In this document: one piece after another, positions 44,476-53,121 of the stretch
Numbering within the stretch: the first letter of the stretch is position 1
How the letters are laid out: each line of letters starts with the position of its first letter
The notes under the pieces: model-generated
What the model was told of the DNA's origin: nothing
The model's database searches: none
The model's input: only the letters and a program-made list of their open reading frames with translations
Translations under genes and position numbers: made by a program
Assembly: GCA_023386155.1 (NCBI GenBank)
Contig: JAEWKH010000052.1
Span: 1-64,000 of the forward strand
DNA length: 64,000 nucleotides
Source of the DNA: Pseudomonadota bacterium
Lineage (GTDB): Bacteria; Pseudomonadota; Alphaproteobacteria; Rhizobiales; Beijerinckiaceae
Direction of reading: 5' to 3'

Positions 44476-46176
44476 TCATCGCGATTTGACGAGCCCGGAG
44501 AATCCCGCAATCGCCAGAAGGCTCAACATCCATCCCACGAGCGACTGGAAGTGATGGTAATGCAGTGCGGCCTCTCCTGAAGGCTTCAGGGGATCCGGCC
44601 GCCAATACGTTTTCTGGTCCATCTCGAGGACCGGCAGCAGCACGTCCAGCGAATAGATCCATGGGTTGAAGCGCGGATAGCTCGACGCCTCCCATTGCCG
44701 CCGGAAGCATGCAAGCTGGGTCTCGCCCTTGTCGGAGAGGCCGCTTGCGACATCCTGGCTCGCGGCGAGGAGGCGCTGCTCGGATCGATCGAACCCGCAT
44801 AGCGTCCATTCCCGCGAGCGCAGGACGACCGGGCTGTTCGGCTTGAAGGCCCCCTGCCGCTCGGCGTATCCGAAAACACCGACGCCGAGAGCCCAGAAGA
44901 ATGCGAGCCAGGCCAATGCAAGCAGCGGTTCGCGTCCATAGGCGACCGTGACCGCGAGAATGCCGTCCTTGGCGGCAAGTGCCGCCCGCCAGAGGGGATT
45001 GCGCGCGCGCTTGCGGCGTGCACGCCGCTGTTGCCGCTCCTTTTCGATGAGGACCGTATTGGCATCCTCGTTGTGCCCCATCTCACGGAACACCGATGCG
45101 AGTTGCTCGTAGGGTTGCGGCCAGAAGTCCTCGCCCCAGCGTTCCGGCACCTGCCGCGACAGCCAGTCGAGGCGGCTTTCGGCGTCCACCGGCGCACCGA
45201 TGAAGGCCCCGTAGCGGCAGCGGTTCAGCAGGAGGTCGCCCTTGCGCGGCCAGCACGGCGCCTCGTCATGGATCGTCCCGAGCGACGCCCCCGTCATGGC
45301 AAGGGTCCCATCGATCTGCGCATCCTTCCGAAGGAAGAATGCCCCCTCGACGACCGCACGGCTGATCTGCAAGGCATCATGACCGGGATTGGCGATGACG
45401 GTGGAGGTGCAGTTCAGGTCGCCCCCGATCCTTGCACCCAGCAAACGCACCTCGCCATCGATATGGGCAGAGCGCAGCAGGAGGCTGCCACCGATTTCAA
45501 CCGCCTCTGCTGCAACGGCGACTTCGTCCGGATGGAAGACTGTGGCGCCCGTGCAATCGAGATCGCCTCCGAGGCGTGCGCCTCGCATATTGATGCCGCC
45601 GCGAAACTCCGTCCCTCGGAAGAATGCGTTCCGCACCTCGATGCCCTCGGCGTTGAGGGCAAATCCTCCGAGCGCCTTGATGGTGGCGCCGTCGCACACG
45701 AGATTGCCGCCGAGATGTGCATCGGTCAGGCGAACCTCGCCGTCGACCTGGGCTCCGCGCAGGTACAGCCCGCCGCGTACGCCGAGCCGCTCCGCCTGAA
45801 GGCCGGGCAGTGACGAACCATCGAGGAACGCCCGGTCGATGACGGAGGACGTGAACACCGGAACGGCATCGAAGCGGCAGTCCTTCAGCCAGATGTCGCG
45901 CGGCACCCGGCATGCTTCGAGGTCGAGAACGCCCTGGATCCAGGCTCCGCCGATCCTGATGCCCTTCTCGTGCGGCCGGCACCCCTCCTCGCCCCCGAGG
46001 ATGAGAAAGCGCAGGAATGGGGCCCTGACGGCTCGTGCCGGGTCATCCGATGTCGGCAGCGTGCCGTCTCCGAGGCGATCGAGGTTGCCACTGAGGAGTC
46101 GGGCTATGACCTCCTCTTCGGCCGGCAAGAGGGGGCGGAAGGCATCAAGGCGGCCTCCGTCGGGCGACCCTGTCAC
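44476..46176 (-). CDS. Beta-helix (pentapeptide-like) membrane protein of unknown function
   Basis: The protein has 566 residues from a GTG start. Residues about 75-310 are repetitive beta-helix strands of the kind LRGAQVDGEVRLTDAHLGGNLVCDGATIKALGG, where short units end in a hydrophobic residue. The C-terminal half holds a charged region near residue 360-400, then one strong span (LLALAWLAFFWALGVGVFGYA) and one last span (LVGWMLSLLAIAGFSGLVKS). Function is unknown. It lies 64 bases after the HdeD-like gene on the same strand, so it may be part of the RND efflux operon. Confidence 0.8.
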   Translation of the reverse strand: MTGSPDGGRLDAFRPLLPAEEEVIARLLSGNLDRLGDGTLPTSDDPARAVRAPFLRFLILGGEEGCRPHEKGIRIGGAWIQGVLDLEACRVPRDIWLKDCRFDAVPVFTSSVIDRAFLDGSSLPGLQAERLGVRGGLYLRGAQVDGEVRLTDAHLGGNLVCDGATIKALGGFALNAEGIEVRNAFFRGTEFRGGINMRGARLGGDLDCTGATVFHPDEVAVAAEAVEIGGSLLLRSAHIDGEVRLLGARIGGDLNCTSTVIANPGHDALQISRAVVEGAFFLRKDAQIDGTLAMTGASLGTIHDEAPCWPRKGDLLLNRCRYGAFIGAPVDAESRLDWLSRQVPERWGEDFWPQPYEQLASVFREMGHNEDANTVLIEKERQQRRARRKRARNPLWRAALAAKDGILAVTVAYGREPLLALAWLAFFWALGVGVFGYAERQGAFKPNSPVVLRSREWTLCGFDRSEQRLLAASQDVASGLSDKGETQLACFRRQWEASSYPRFNPWIYSLDVLLPVLEMDQKTYWRPDPLKPSGEAALHYHHFQSLVGWMLSLLAIAGFSGLVKSR

Positions 46177-46240
46177 TGCCTACGGCCCGACGACGCTCCC
46201 GGGCGATCGGCCTCGTCACGCGACGTGGCAGGAGCGGGAT

Positions 46241-46837
46241 TCATGATGCCCTTGCCTGCGGCCGGGAGGTGAAGCCAAGCCACGCGGCGCCGTGCACGAT
46301 GAGATCGAGCCCGAGCAGGAGCCCGAAGATCCAGAATCCGGTTTTCGGGAACTCCGCCAGGACGATGAGCCCTGCCACCACGCCGAACCCGCCTGCCAGC
46401 AGAATTACCCGGCCGCCCGTGTGCCAGCGGCGCAATCCCAGGAGGATCCTGACGATGCCCGACACGGCGAGCAGCAGGCCGAGCCCATAGGTGAGCAGCA
46501 GTTCGCCCGACCGGCCGGACCGCGCGATCCCGGGAGCGGCGATCATGTCGGCAGATCGGGTCCCTCCGACAAGGACCACGCCGACGGCCACGTAAAGGAG
46601 ACCAAGCACCAATTGCCACGGAAGGACGCCCGATCCCCTGGTCCAGAGAGCGTGGACGATTTCGAAGGCGCCGACGACAATGGCAGCTCCCCCGATGAAG
46701 GCCGGGCTGACGAGCGAGGCAAATGCGACGTCTGCCAGGACGGCAGCCCCCGCCAGGATCATGACGATCCCCAATCCGAGGCGAACCCAGGCGGGAGGTC
46801 TCACGGGGTTTCCGATCTCGCTCGTCGATGCTGGCAT
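46241..46837 (-). CDS. HdeD/DUF308-like membrane protein
   Basis: The protein has 198 residues with about six spans, in the HdeD-like pattern (GLGIVMILAGAAVLADVAF, repeated hairpins with Gly-rich turns). HdeD in E. coli protects against acid stress, but distant members have unknown roles. The start at 46837 lies five bases after the RND stop and has a GGGGGAA site in the 3' end of that gene. It is therefore almost certainly co-transcribed with the efflux pump. Confidence 0.85.
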   Translation of the reverse strand: MPASTSEIGNPVRPPAWVRLGLGIVMILAGAAVLADVAFASLVSPAFIGGAAIVVGAFEIVHALWTRGSGVLPWQLVLGLLYVAVGVVLVGGTRSADMIAAPGIARSGRSGELLLTYGLGLLLAVSGIVRILLGLRRWHTGGRVILLAGGFGVVAGLIVLAEFPKTGFWIFGLLLGLDLIVHGAAWLGFTSRPQARAS

Positions 46838-46841
46838 CGCA

Positions 46842-49800
46842 TCATTCCCCCGATACAGGTTCAGGCGCGCGTGCAGCGACGGCGCTGCCACCGAACACCC
46901 GTGCCTTCATGCGTTCGCGGACGGTCTGAACCATCACGTAGAGGACCGGGATCAGCACGAGTCCGACGGCGGTCCCGATCAGCAATCCACCGAACAGGGT
47001 CATGCCGATGGAGCGGCGGCTGCCCGCTCCGGCGCCCGTGGCGATGACGAGCGGGATCACGCCCAGGATCGATGCGAAGGCGGTCATGAGAACAGGGCGG
47101 TAGCGCTGGCTCGTTCCGGCGAGAGCCGCCTCGCGGATGCCCATCCCCTCCTCCCGCCGCGCCTTGGCGAACTCCACGATCAGGATCGCGTTCTTGGCCG
47201 CGAGGCCGATGAGCAGAACCAGGCCGATCTGGGCGTAGATGTCGATCGGGAAACCCACGAAGGCCAAGCTCGCGAGGGCGCCGAGGACCGCCACCGACAC
47301 CGACAGCATGACGGCGACCGGGACGCTCCAACTCTCGTACTGCGCGACCAGGAACAGGTAGGTGAAGACGATGCCCATCAGGAGAACGATTGCGGTCTGG
47401 TTGCCGGCATGCCGCTCCTGGAGGGCCAGGCCCGTCCACTCGAAGCCGAAGCCCGCAGGGAGCGTCTCCTGCGCCACGGCCTCCATTGTGGCGAGCGCCT
47501 GCCCGGTGCTCGTGCCAGGGGCCGCCTGGCCGTTGATGGAGGCCGCTGGAAAGAGGTTGTAGCGGCTGATCGCGTTGGGGCCGAAGGATGTCGAGACGGT
47601 CACCAGCGTTTGCAGCGGCACGAGTTCGCCGCGCTGGCTGCGCACGTGCAGGCGCTGGACATCCTCGACCCGACCGCGGAACTCCGGCTCGTCCTGGATG
47701 CGGACCTGGTACACGCGCGAGAGGATGTTGAAGTCGTCCACGTAGGCTGAGCCGAGATGCGCCTGCAAAGTCGCGAAAATGGTGGCAGGCGATGCGCCGA
47801 GAAGCTCGGCCCGCTTGCGGTCGATGTCGAGGTAGACCTGGGGCGCGTCCGCCGTGAAGGTGCTGAACACGCCCGTCAGGCCCAGCGTCTGATTAGCCTT
47901 GAAGATCAAGGCCCGCATGACCTCGGCGAGTTCCTCCTGGCTCTGGCCGGCGCGGGCCTGGAGGCGCAGGTCGAATCCTCCCGTCGTGCCGAGCCCCGGA
48001 ATGGCCGGCGGGTTGAACGGCACGATGGTGGCAGCGGGAAGCCCGGCGAACTGCGTGCGCAGGTGAGCCAGGATGCTGTCGACGCCCTCGGCCGGTCCGC
48101 TGCGCTCTCCCCAGGGCTTGAGGGCCACGATCACCATGCCGGCCTCGGCACCGCCGCCGCCGATCAGGCTGCTCCCCGCGATGCCTATGACGTTGGCGAC
48201 CCCCGGCGTCCCGCGGACGATCCCGGTGATCTCGTCGAGGACGGTCTCCGTGCGTTCAAGGGACGCGGCGTTCGGCAGCTGCACGTTCACGAAGAGATAG
48301 CCGAGATCCTCGGAGGGAATGAACCCGGTCGGCAGGATGCGGAACATACCGTAGATGCCGCCGAAGATCGCGACCATCACCACCGAGGCCAGCGCGAGCC
48401 GCCGGCCGAGTTGCACCAGGGCGCCGAGATACCAGCCGCGGGACGTGTCGAGCGCCCGGTTGAAGGCGCCGAACACCCGGCCGCGGCTTTCTGTCGGCGG
48501 ACGCAGCAGCAGGGCGCACAGGGCCGGGCTCAACGTAAGGGCATTGATCGTTGAGAACGTGATCGTGACGAGGATCGTGACGGCGAACTGTCGGTAGAGC
48601 TGGCCCGTGATCCCGGCCAGGAACCCGATGGGGACAAACAATGCGGCGAGCACGAGCGTGGTGGCGACGATCGGCCCCGTGACCTGCCGCATCGTGCGCC
48701 GGGTCGCCTCGACGACGTCGACCTCTTCCTCCTTCATCACGCGCTGGACGTTCTCGACCACGATGATGGCATCATCCACCACGAGACTGATGGCGAGCAC
48801 GATCGCGAACAGGGTGATGGTGTTGGCGGAGTAGTCCAGCAGGTAGAGCACGGCGAAGCCGCCGATGAGCGAGACCGGGATCGTCAGGGTCGGGATCAGT
48901 GTCGCCCGCCAGTCCTGGAGGAAAAGGTACGTGACCAGGACCACCAGCACGAAGGTGATCATCAGGGTGACGATGATCTCGCGGATCGTCTCGCTCACGA
49001 AGTCGGTGGTGTCGAACACGACCGTGTACGCGAGATCCTCCGGGAACTGGGCCGAGAGGCGCTGGATCTCGTCCTGCACCGCCCTGGAGACCGCCAGCGC
49101 GTTGGCGTCCGGTGACTGGAACACGACCACCGTCGCACTCGGCTGCCCGTTGAACCTGGAGGTGGAATCGTAGGACTGCGCCCCGAGCTCGACCCTGGCC
49201 ACGTCCCTGAGACGCACGATCGCCCCATCCGGGTTCGTGCGCACCACGATCGCCTCGAACTCCTCCGGACTCACCAGCCGCCCGCGCGCCATGACCGTCA
49301 TCTGGAGCTGCTGGCCCGGCTGCGCCGGCGCCGAGCCGATCTGTCCGGCCGAGGCCTGGGCATTCTGTGCCCTGATGGCGGCCGTCAGGTCCGAGGCCGT
49401 GATGCCGAGTGCCTGCATGCGGTCCGGATTCATCCATATCCGCATGCTGTAGACCGGACCAAAGATACCCGCCTCGCCGACACCGGCGACACGGGCGAGC
49501 GCATCGCGCACGTTGATGGAAGCGTAGTTGCTGATGAAGATCTCGTCATGCGTGCCCTGGGGCGAGTAGATCGCAATCCCCATCAGCATGCTGGTCGAGC
49601 GGCTCCGCACCGAGACCCCGGTCTGCGTCACCGCTGGCGGCAGACGCGGCGTCGCCAGCGCAACGCGGTTCTGCACATTCACCTGCGCGATGGCCGGATC
49701 GGTGCCGACCGCGAAGGTGACCGTAAGGGAATAGGCGCCGTTGTTGGTGCTCGTGGACGACATGTAGAGCATGTCCTCGACACCGTTGACCTGATCCTCG

Positions 49801-49997
49801 ATGGGAGCCCCAATGCTGTCCATGACGACTTCCGCATTGGCCCCGGGGTAGACAGCACCGACCTGGACCTCGGGCGGCGTTATCGGCGGGAACTGCGCCA
49901 CCGGGATCTGCGTCAGGGCAAGCATGCCGGCGAGCGTCATCACGACCGCGATGACCATGGCGAAGCGCGGTCTGTCGATGAACAGGGACGAGATCAT
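46842..49997 (-). CDS. RND efflux pump, inner-membrane transporter (HAE1/AcrB-like)
   Basis: The protein has 1051 residues, the normal size. The first segment [20 protein letters not shown] is typical. Two large periplasmic loops, twelve spans and the conserved proton-relay aspartate pair in span 4 ([17 protein letters not shown]) are visible. It exports drugs or small toxic molecules using the proton gradient, with the adaptor encoded just upstream. No outer-membrane TolC-type gene is adjacent. Its start overlaps the adaptor stop (ATGA at 49994-49997). Confidence 0.96.
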   Translation of the reverse strand: MISSLFIDRPRFAMVIAVVMTLAGMLALTQIPVAQFPPITPPEVQVGAVYPGANAEVVMDSIGAPIEDQVNGVEDMLYMSSTSTNNGAYSLTVTFAVGTDPAIAQVNVQNRVALATPRLPPAVTQTGVSVRSRSTSMLMGIAIYSPQGTHDEIFISNYASINVRDALARVAGVGEAGIFGPVYSMRIWMNPDRMQALGITASDLTAAIRAQNAQASAGQIGSAPAQPGQQLQMTVMARGRLVSPEEFEAIVVRTNPDGAIVRLRDVARVELGAQSYDSTSRFNGQPSATVVVFQSPDANALAVSRAVQDEIQRLSAQFPEDLAYTVVFDTTDFVSETIREIIVTLMITFVLVVLVTYLFLQDWRATLIPTLTIPVSLIGGFAVLYLLDYSANTITLFAIVLAISLVVDDAIIVVENVQRVMKEEEVDVVEATRRTMRQVTGPIVATTLVLAALFVPIGFLAGITGQLYRQFAVTILVTITFSTINALTLSPALCALLLRPPTESRGRVFGAFNRALDTSRGWYLGALVQLGRRLALASVVMVAIFGGIYGMFRILPTGFIPSEDLGYLFVNVQLPNAASLERTETVLDEITGIVRGTPGVANVIGIAGSSLIGGGGAEAGMVIVALKPWGERSGPAEGVDSILAHLRTQFAGLPAATIVPFNPPAIPGLGTTGGFDLRLQARAGQSQEELAEVMRALIFKANQTLGLTGVFSTFTADAPQVYLDIDRKRAELLGASPATIFATLQAHLGSAYVDDFNILSRVYQVRIQDEPEFRGRVEDVQRLHVRSQRGELVPLQTLVTVSTSFGPNAISRYNLFPAASINGQAAPGTSTGQALATMEAVAQETLPAGFGFEWTGLALQERHAGNQTAIVLLMGIVFTYLFLVAQYESWSVPVAVMLSVSVAVLGALASLAFVGFPIDIYAQIGLVLLIGLAAKNAILIVEFAKARREEGMGIREAALAGTSQRYRPVLMTAFASILGVIPLVIATGAGAGSRRSIGMTLFGGLLIGTAVGLVLIPVLYVMVQTVRERMKARVFGGSAVAARAPEPVSGE

Positions 49998-51136
49998 CGG
50001 GACGCCGCTCCCGTGCCTGGATGGGGTACGCCACCCTGCGCCGGCACGACCCGGACGGCGGCGCCCGGTCGGGCGTTCTGGAAGCCCTGCACGATCAGGG
50101 TTTCCCCACCCTCGAGTCCCTCCTCCACGGTCCAGTTCTGGCCTATCTGGGTACCCGTCCGAATGCGCCGCACGGCTACCTTGTCGCCATCCTCCAGGAT
50201 CAGCACGAAGCGACCCTCGCGGTCGAGCTGCACGGCCCCGGCCGGAACCACCGGGCGCCGTCGCGGATCGGACGGGCGGAGCACGACGGTCACGAACTGG
50301 CCCGGGACCAGCAGCGCATCCGGGTTCGGGAAGCGGGCCCTGACCGGAAGCGTTCCGGTTGCCGGATCGATTTCGTTGCCGGCGAACTCGATCTCGCCCT
50401 TGGCCGGGTAATCGCGCCCGTTGGAGAGACGCAAGGTCGGGACTATTCCCTTGGCGAGCTCTTCCTTGCTCGCATCGTCTGCTGCCCCCCTGAAGTCGAG
50501 AACGACGCGGTCGCTGACGGAAAAGACCACCCGGATCGGATCGACCTGCACCACGCGGGCCAATGGCCCTGATGACGGTCCGACGAAGCTTCCCACGGCA
50601 AAGGCGGCGGCACCGATCCGTCCGTCGATTGGCGACTTGATCCTCGTATAGCCGAGATTCAGGGTGGCTTGGCGGACGCTTGCCTCGGCCGCCATGACAT
50701 TGGCCTGGGCCGTGTCGCGGGCGGCTTGAATCTCCTCGAGGGCCGCCTGCGACACGGCCTGGGTCCGGCGCAGTTCCTGGTTGCGTTGCAGTCGTCCCTC
50801 GGCATCGCGCAACGCCGCCTCCGCCCCCGCGAGGCTCGCGCGGGCCGCCGCAAGCGCCGCCTCGTAGGCCCCCTCCTCAAGGGTGAAGAGTTCCTCCCAC
50901 TGGCGAACAGCCTGCCCTTCGGCGAAAGGACGGGCCTCGATAAATCCTTCGACGCGGGCGCGGATGTCGACGGCGTTCACCGCCTCGACCCGCCCGACGA
51001 ACTCCGATGCCGGAGACACGTCCTCGATCGGGACGGGCATCACGCCGACCGCGGGCAGCGGGGCCTGCGCGAATCCAGGCGGGCCGCACGCCAGGGCGGC
51101 AGTCAGTGCGAGGGGTCTGACCGCCTTAGACGGCAT
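49994..51136 (-). CDS. RND efflux periplasmic adaptor (membrane fusion protein)
   Basis: The protein has 380 residues. A signal peptide ([20 protein letters not shown]) is followed by the usual lipoyl/coiled-coil/beta-barrel order: [20 protein letters not shown], a hairpin of about residues 95-160, then [21 protein letters not shown]. It bridges the RND pump to an outer-membrane channel. The cysteine near the signal peptide end could be a lipid anchor but no good lipobox is seen. It overlaps both the upstream small gene and the pump gene. Confidence 0.93.
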   Translation of the reverse strand: MPSKAVRPLALTAALACGPPGFAQAPLPAVGVMPVPIEDVSPASEFVGRVEAVNAVDIRARVEGFIEARPFAEGQAVRQWEELFTLEEGAYEAALAAARASLAGAEAALRDAEGRLQRNQELRRTQAVSQAALEEIQAARDTAQANVMAAEASVRQATLNLGYTRIKSPIDGRIGAAAFAVGSFVGPSSGPLARVVQVDPIRVVFSVSDRVVLDFRGAADDASKEELAKGIVPTLRLSNGRDYPAKGEIEFAGNEIDPATGTLPVRARFPNPDALLVPGQFVTVVLRPSDPRRRPVVPAGAVQLDREGRFVLILEDGDKVAVRRIRTGTQIGQNWTVEEGLEGGETLIVQGFQNARPGAAVRVVPAQGGVPHPGTGAASR

Positions 51137-51350
51137 GCTCGAACCTCCGGGCCAGCGAACGGCACAGGAGGGCGAGACCCAAGCAGATCGCCGCCATGAT
51201 CAAGTCAGTGAGAGGCGCGACCGGCGGCCACTCCGCGCCGAGCGCGGTGGCAATCGCGAGCATGACCATCAGGACGGCCGCACCAAGAAGGATCCAGCTC
51301 AGAGCATACATGAGCGGGGCCGAGACATTCACCCCGATGCGCAAACGCAT
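51126..51350 (-). CDS. Small membrane protein, first gene of RND operon
   Basis: The protein has 74 residues with two spans (APLMYALSWILLGAAVLMVML and LTDLIMAAICLGLALLCRSL). Its 3' end overlaps the adaptor start by 11 bases, so it is probably translated with the pump. No family is recognised. Small proteins can modulate RND pumps (for example AcrZ with AcrB), but that comparison is only an idea. Confidence 0.65.
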   Translation of the reverse strand: MRLRIGVNVSAPLMYALSWILLGAAVLMVMLAIATALGAEWPPVAPLTDLIMAAICLGLALLCRSLARRFEHAV

Positions 51351-51384
51351 GGGTCATCCCTCCTTGTCGGCCAGTGCCGTGCTG

Positions 51385-51663
51385 CTACCAGCGCCTCCTG
51401 CGACGGACCCAGTGGCCCGATACCCAGACCCAGCGTCCGCGGCGGGCGCTCCAGACCCAACGGCCGGGCACCCAGACGAAGCCAGGGCGGGGTCGCGGCC
51501 GCCGCTCCCGCCGTCGCGGCGGCGGACGGCGGCCGGGCCTCGGCCTTTGAGGGGGACGATCCGGGCGTGGCTGGGCCTCGGCGTCCATCGGTACGGCGAT
51601 GCCCAGCGGGGCCGCCAGGACCCCACCGAGCAGCATGGACAGAAGGGAACGACGCGACAGCAT
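51385..51663 (-). CDS. Secreted Arg/Pro-rich protein with WxPGxW-like repeats
   Basis: The protein has 92 residues. A signal peptide (MLSRRSLLSMLLGGVLAAPL) is followed by a Pro/Arg-rich stretch and three aromatic repeats (VWVPGRWVW, WVWVSGHWV). This pattern occurs in small envelope proteins annotated as YXWXPGXW repeat proteins. It is strongly basic and might bind polyanionic polymers at the cell surface. It has a clear GAGGAGG ribosome site. The neighbours are also small envelope-stress genes. Confidence 0.7.
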   Translation of the reverse strand: MLSRRSLLSMLLGGVLAAPLGIAVPMDAEAQPRPDRPPQRPRPGRRPPPRRRERRPRPRPGFVWVPGRWVWSARRGRWVWVSGHWVRRRRRW

Positions 51664-51692
51664 TGCGACCTCCTCCTCGGATAGTCAGTGGC

Positions 51693-52262
51693 TCAGGCTG
51701 GCGGCGCAGCCATGGCGCCCGCAGCCTCGACGCCATCGCTCGGGCTTGGCGGGTGCGAACGGGACAGGGCAGCTTGGAGCTTGGCTTCCTGCTCAGGCGA
51801 CAGCGAGGAGCGGATAACGCGCCCCTTGAAGCCCGACAGCTCGGCCAGGACCTTCTCGGGCTGGGACTTGCGGATCAGCAGGAACAGGGCGGACGTGTCA
51901 GGCTTGAGCGTGTCGCCGATCGACTTGATGAAGTCATCGTTGATGCCGTAATCGATCATGCTCCCGGACAGGGCGCCCGAGCCGGCACCGACCGCGCCGC
52001 CGACGGCAAGGCCGGCGAGCGGGTTGAGGAACAGCAGGCCGATGAGGCTGCCCCAAAGCGCCCCGCGCAGGCCGCCAGTGGCGGCACCGAGGCTCAGCAT
52101 GTTCACGCTCTGCTTGATGCGCACGGTGCCGTCCTGGCTGCGGATGGCGACGACGGCATCCTCCAGATCGATCAGGTATTCCTTCTGCAGGCGCGTGAGC
52201 TCTGTCAGGACGCGGTCCGCATCGGTCGGGTTGTCGAACCCGACCACCACCAGTTCGGACAT
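51693..52262 (-). CDS. DUF1269-family protein
   Basis: The protein has 189 residues. DUF1269 features are MSELVVVGFDNPTDADRVLTEL at the start, LIDLEDAVVAIR near residue 35, and a Gly-rich membrane-like centre (GLRGALWGSLIGLLFLNPLA, then AVGGAVGAGSGALSG). The function is unknown; such genes are usual members of stress regulons. A TCGGG-N6-CCCGA palindrome lies 76 bases before the ATG. AAGGAGGG precedes the start. Confidence 0.85.
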   Translation of the reverse strand: MSELVVVGFDNPTDADRVLTELTRLQKEYLIDLEDAVVAIRSQDGTVRIKQSVNMLSLGAATGGLRGALWGSLIGLLFLNPLAGLAVGGAVGAGSGALSGSMIDYGINDDFIKSIGDTLKPDTSALFLLIRKSQPEKVLAELSGFKGRVIRSSLSPEQEAKLQAALSRSHPPSPSDGVEAAGAMAAPPA

Positions 52263-52337
52263 TGTATGCCCTCCTTAAACGGCCCAGGGGTCCGGATGGG
52301 CGAGCCATGAGAGTACCGGCCCTGGGGCTTGGCGCCA

Positions 52338-52353
52338 TCGGGTATAACCCCGA
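52338..52353. promoter_or_regulatory. Palindrome TCGGG-N6-CCCGA upstream of DUF1269 gene
   Basis: Perfect arms (52338-52342, 52349-52353) flank the spacer TATAAC. The site is 76 bases upstream of the DUF1269 start on the minus strand. Confidence 0.6.
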
Positions 52354-52465
52354 GATCGCCGAAGGAATGTCATGGGACCGCACCGAAAAATGGCCGCGCC
52401 TCCGCCGACGATGATGCAGATGGCGATCTCCGATCGGAACCATCCCGTTCCGGCCCATCCATTGA

Positions 52466-52741
52466 TCAACGGCAGTAGATGTTGCCAAAACGGTCACGAT
52501 AGGTGCCGTAAGGACATGGACTCCTTGGGGCCGTCGCGCTGCCGACGATCGCCCCGCCGGCCGCGCCGATCGCTCCTCCTGCCAGGGCACCCCCGACCCG
52601 GCCCGTTGCCGCGCCGCCGATGGCAGCACCCGCGAGGCCGCCGATCGCTGCCCCGCCGACCGCACGCTCCCCGGGCGTCTCGCAGGCCGTCAACGACAGC
52701 ACGAGAGCGCCTGCCGCGATGATTGTCATGCTCCGTCTCAT
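52466..52741 (-). CDS. Glycine-zipper lipoprotein
   Basis: The protein has 91 residues. Lipoprotein signal MRRSMTIIAAGALVLSLTAC ends in a lipobox with Cys20. The mature part is a glycine-zipper repeat (GGAAIGGLAGAAIGGAATGRVGG) of the kind found in osmotically induced envelope lipoproteins, ending PYGTYRDRFGNIYCR. It likely sits in the outer membrane or periplasm. The start was placed at the ATG at 52741. Two tandem TCGGG-type sites lie about 90-125 bases upstream. Confidence 0.85.
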   Translation of the reverse strand: MRRSMTIIAAGALVLSLTACETPGERAVGGAAIGGLAGAAIGGAATGRVGGALAGGAIGAAGGAIVGSATAPRSPCPYGTYRDRFGNIYCR

Positions 52742-53121
52742 TGGGTTTCTCCCTCTCGGTCGTGGGATACGGACCCGCTCGGAGGCGGGACGACAGGAGC
52801 TTCCGCCATCGCGGGGCACATTGGTATCGGGACAAACCCCGGAATTGGTCGGGAGGAGCCCCGAAATGGCACTGTTCGGACCGGCTCCGACAGGCTAGGC
52901 CATGGAAACGCCCGACTTGGCAGGCAGCCTGGCGGATGTGCCGGGACACCATTGCGCACGTGCTCGCTGGCCCGGCGCGACACCTTGGGTTGCCCCTGTA
53001 TTAACGCTGGTTTATTTTCAGTGGCTGCTGGCCCGCCGCTTGGATAGCTTGGATAAACTTAGTTCCTGCGCGTAGATCTATCCTGTCCTGTGGAACGTCA
53101 GGATCTGGGTTGGAGGTGAAC
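52742..53121. other. 380-base divergent region between lipoprotein and sensor kinase genes
   Basis: It holds the two tandem palindromes described separately, plus an AT-rich stretch near 53000-53070 that is a plausible promoter zone for the kinase gene. No gene was found. Confidence 0.55.
52827..52864. promoter_or_regulatory. Two tandem TCGGG-N6-CCCGA-type palindromes
   Basis: The first (52827-52842) reads TCGGG-ACAAAC-CCCGG, with one arm mismatch. The second (52849-52864) reads TCGGG-AGGAGC-CCCGA and is perfect. Their centres are 22 bases apart, two helical turns, so two dimers could bind on the same face of the DNA. They lie between the lipoprotein gene and the sensor kinase gene. Confidence 0.6.
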
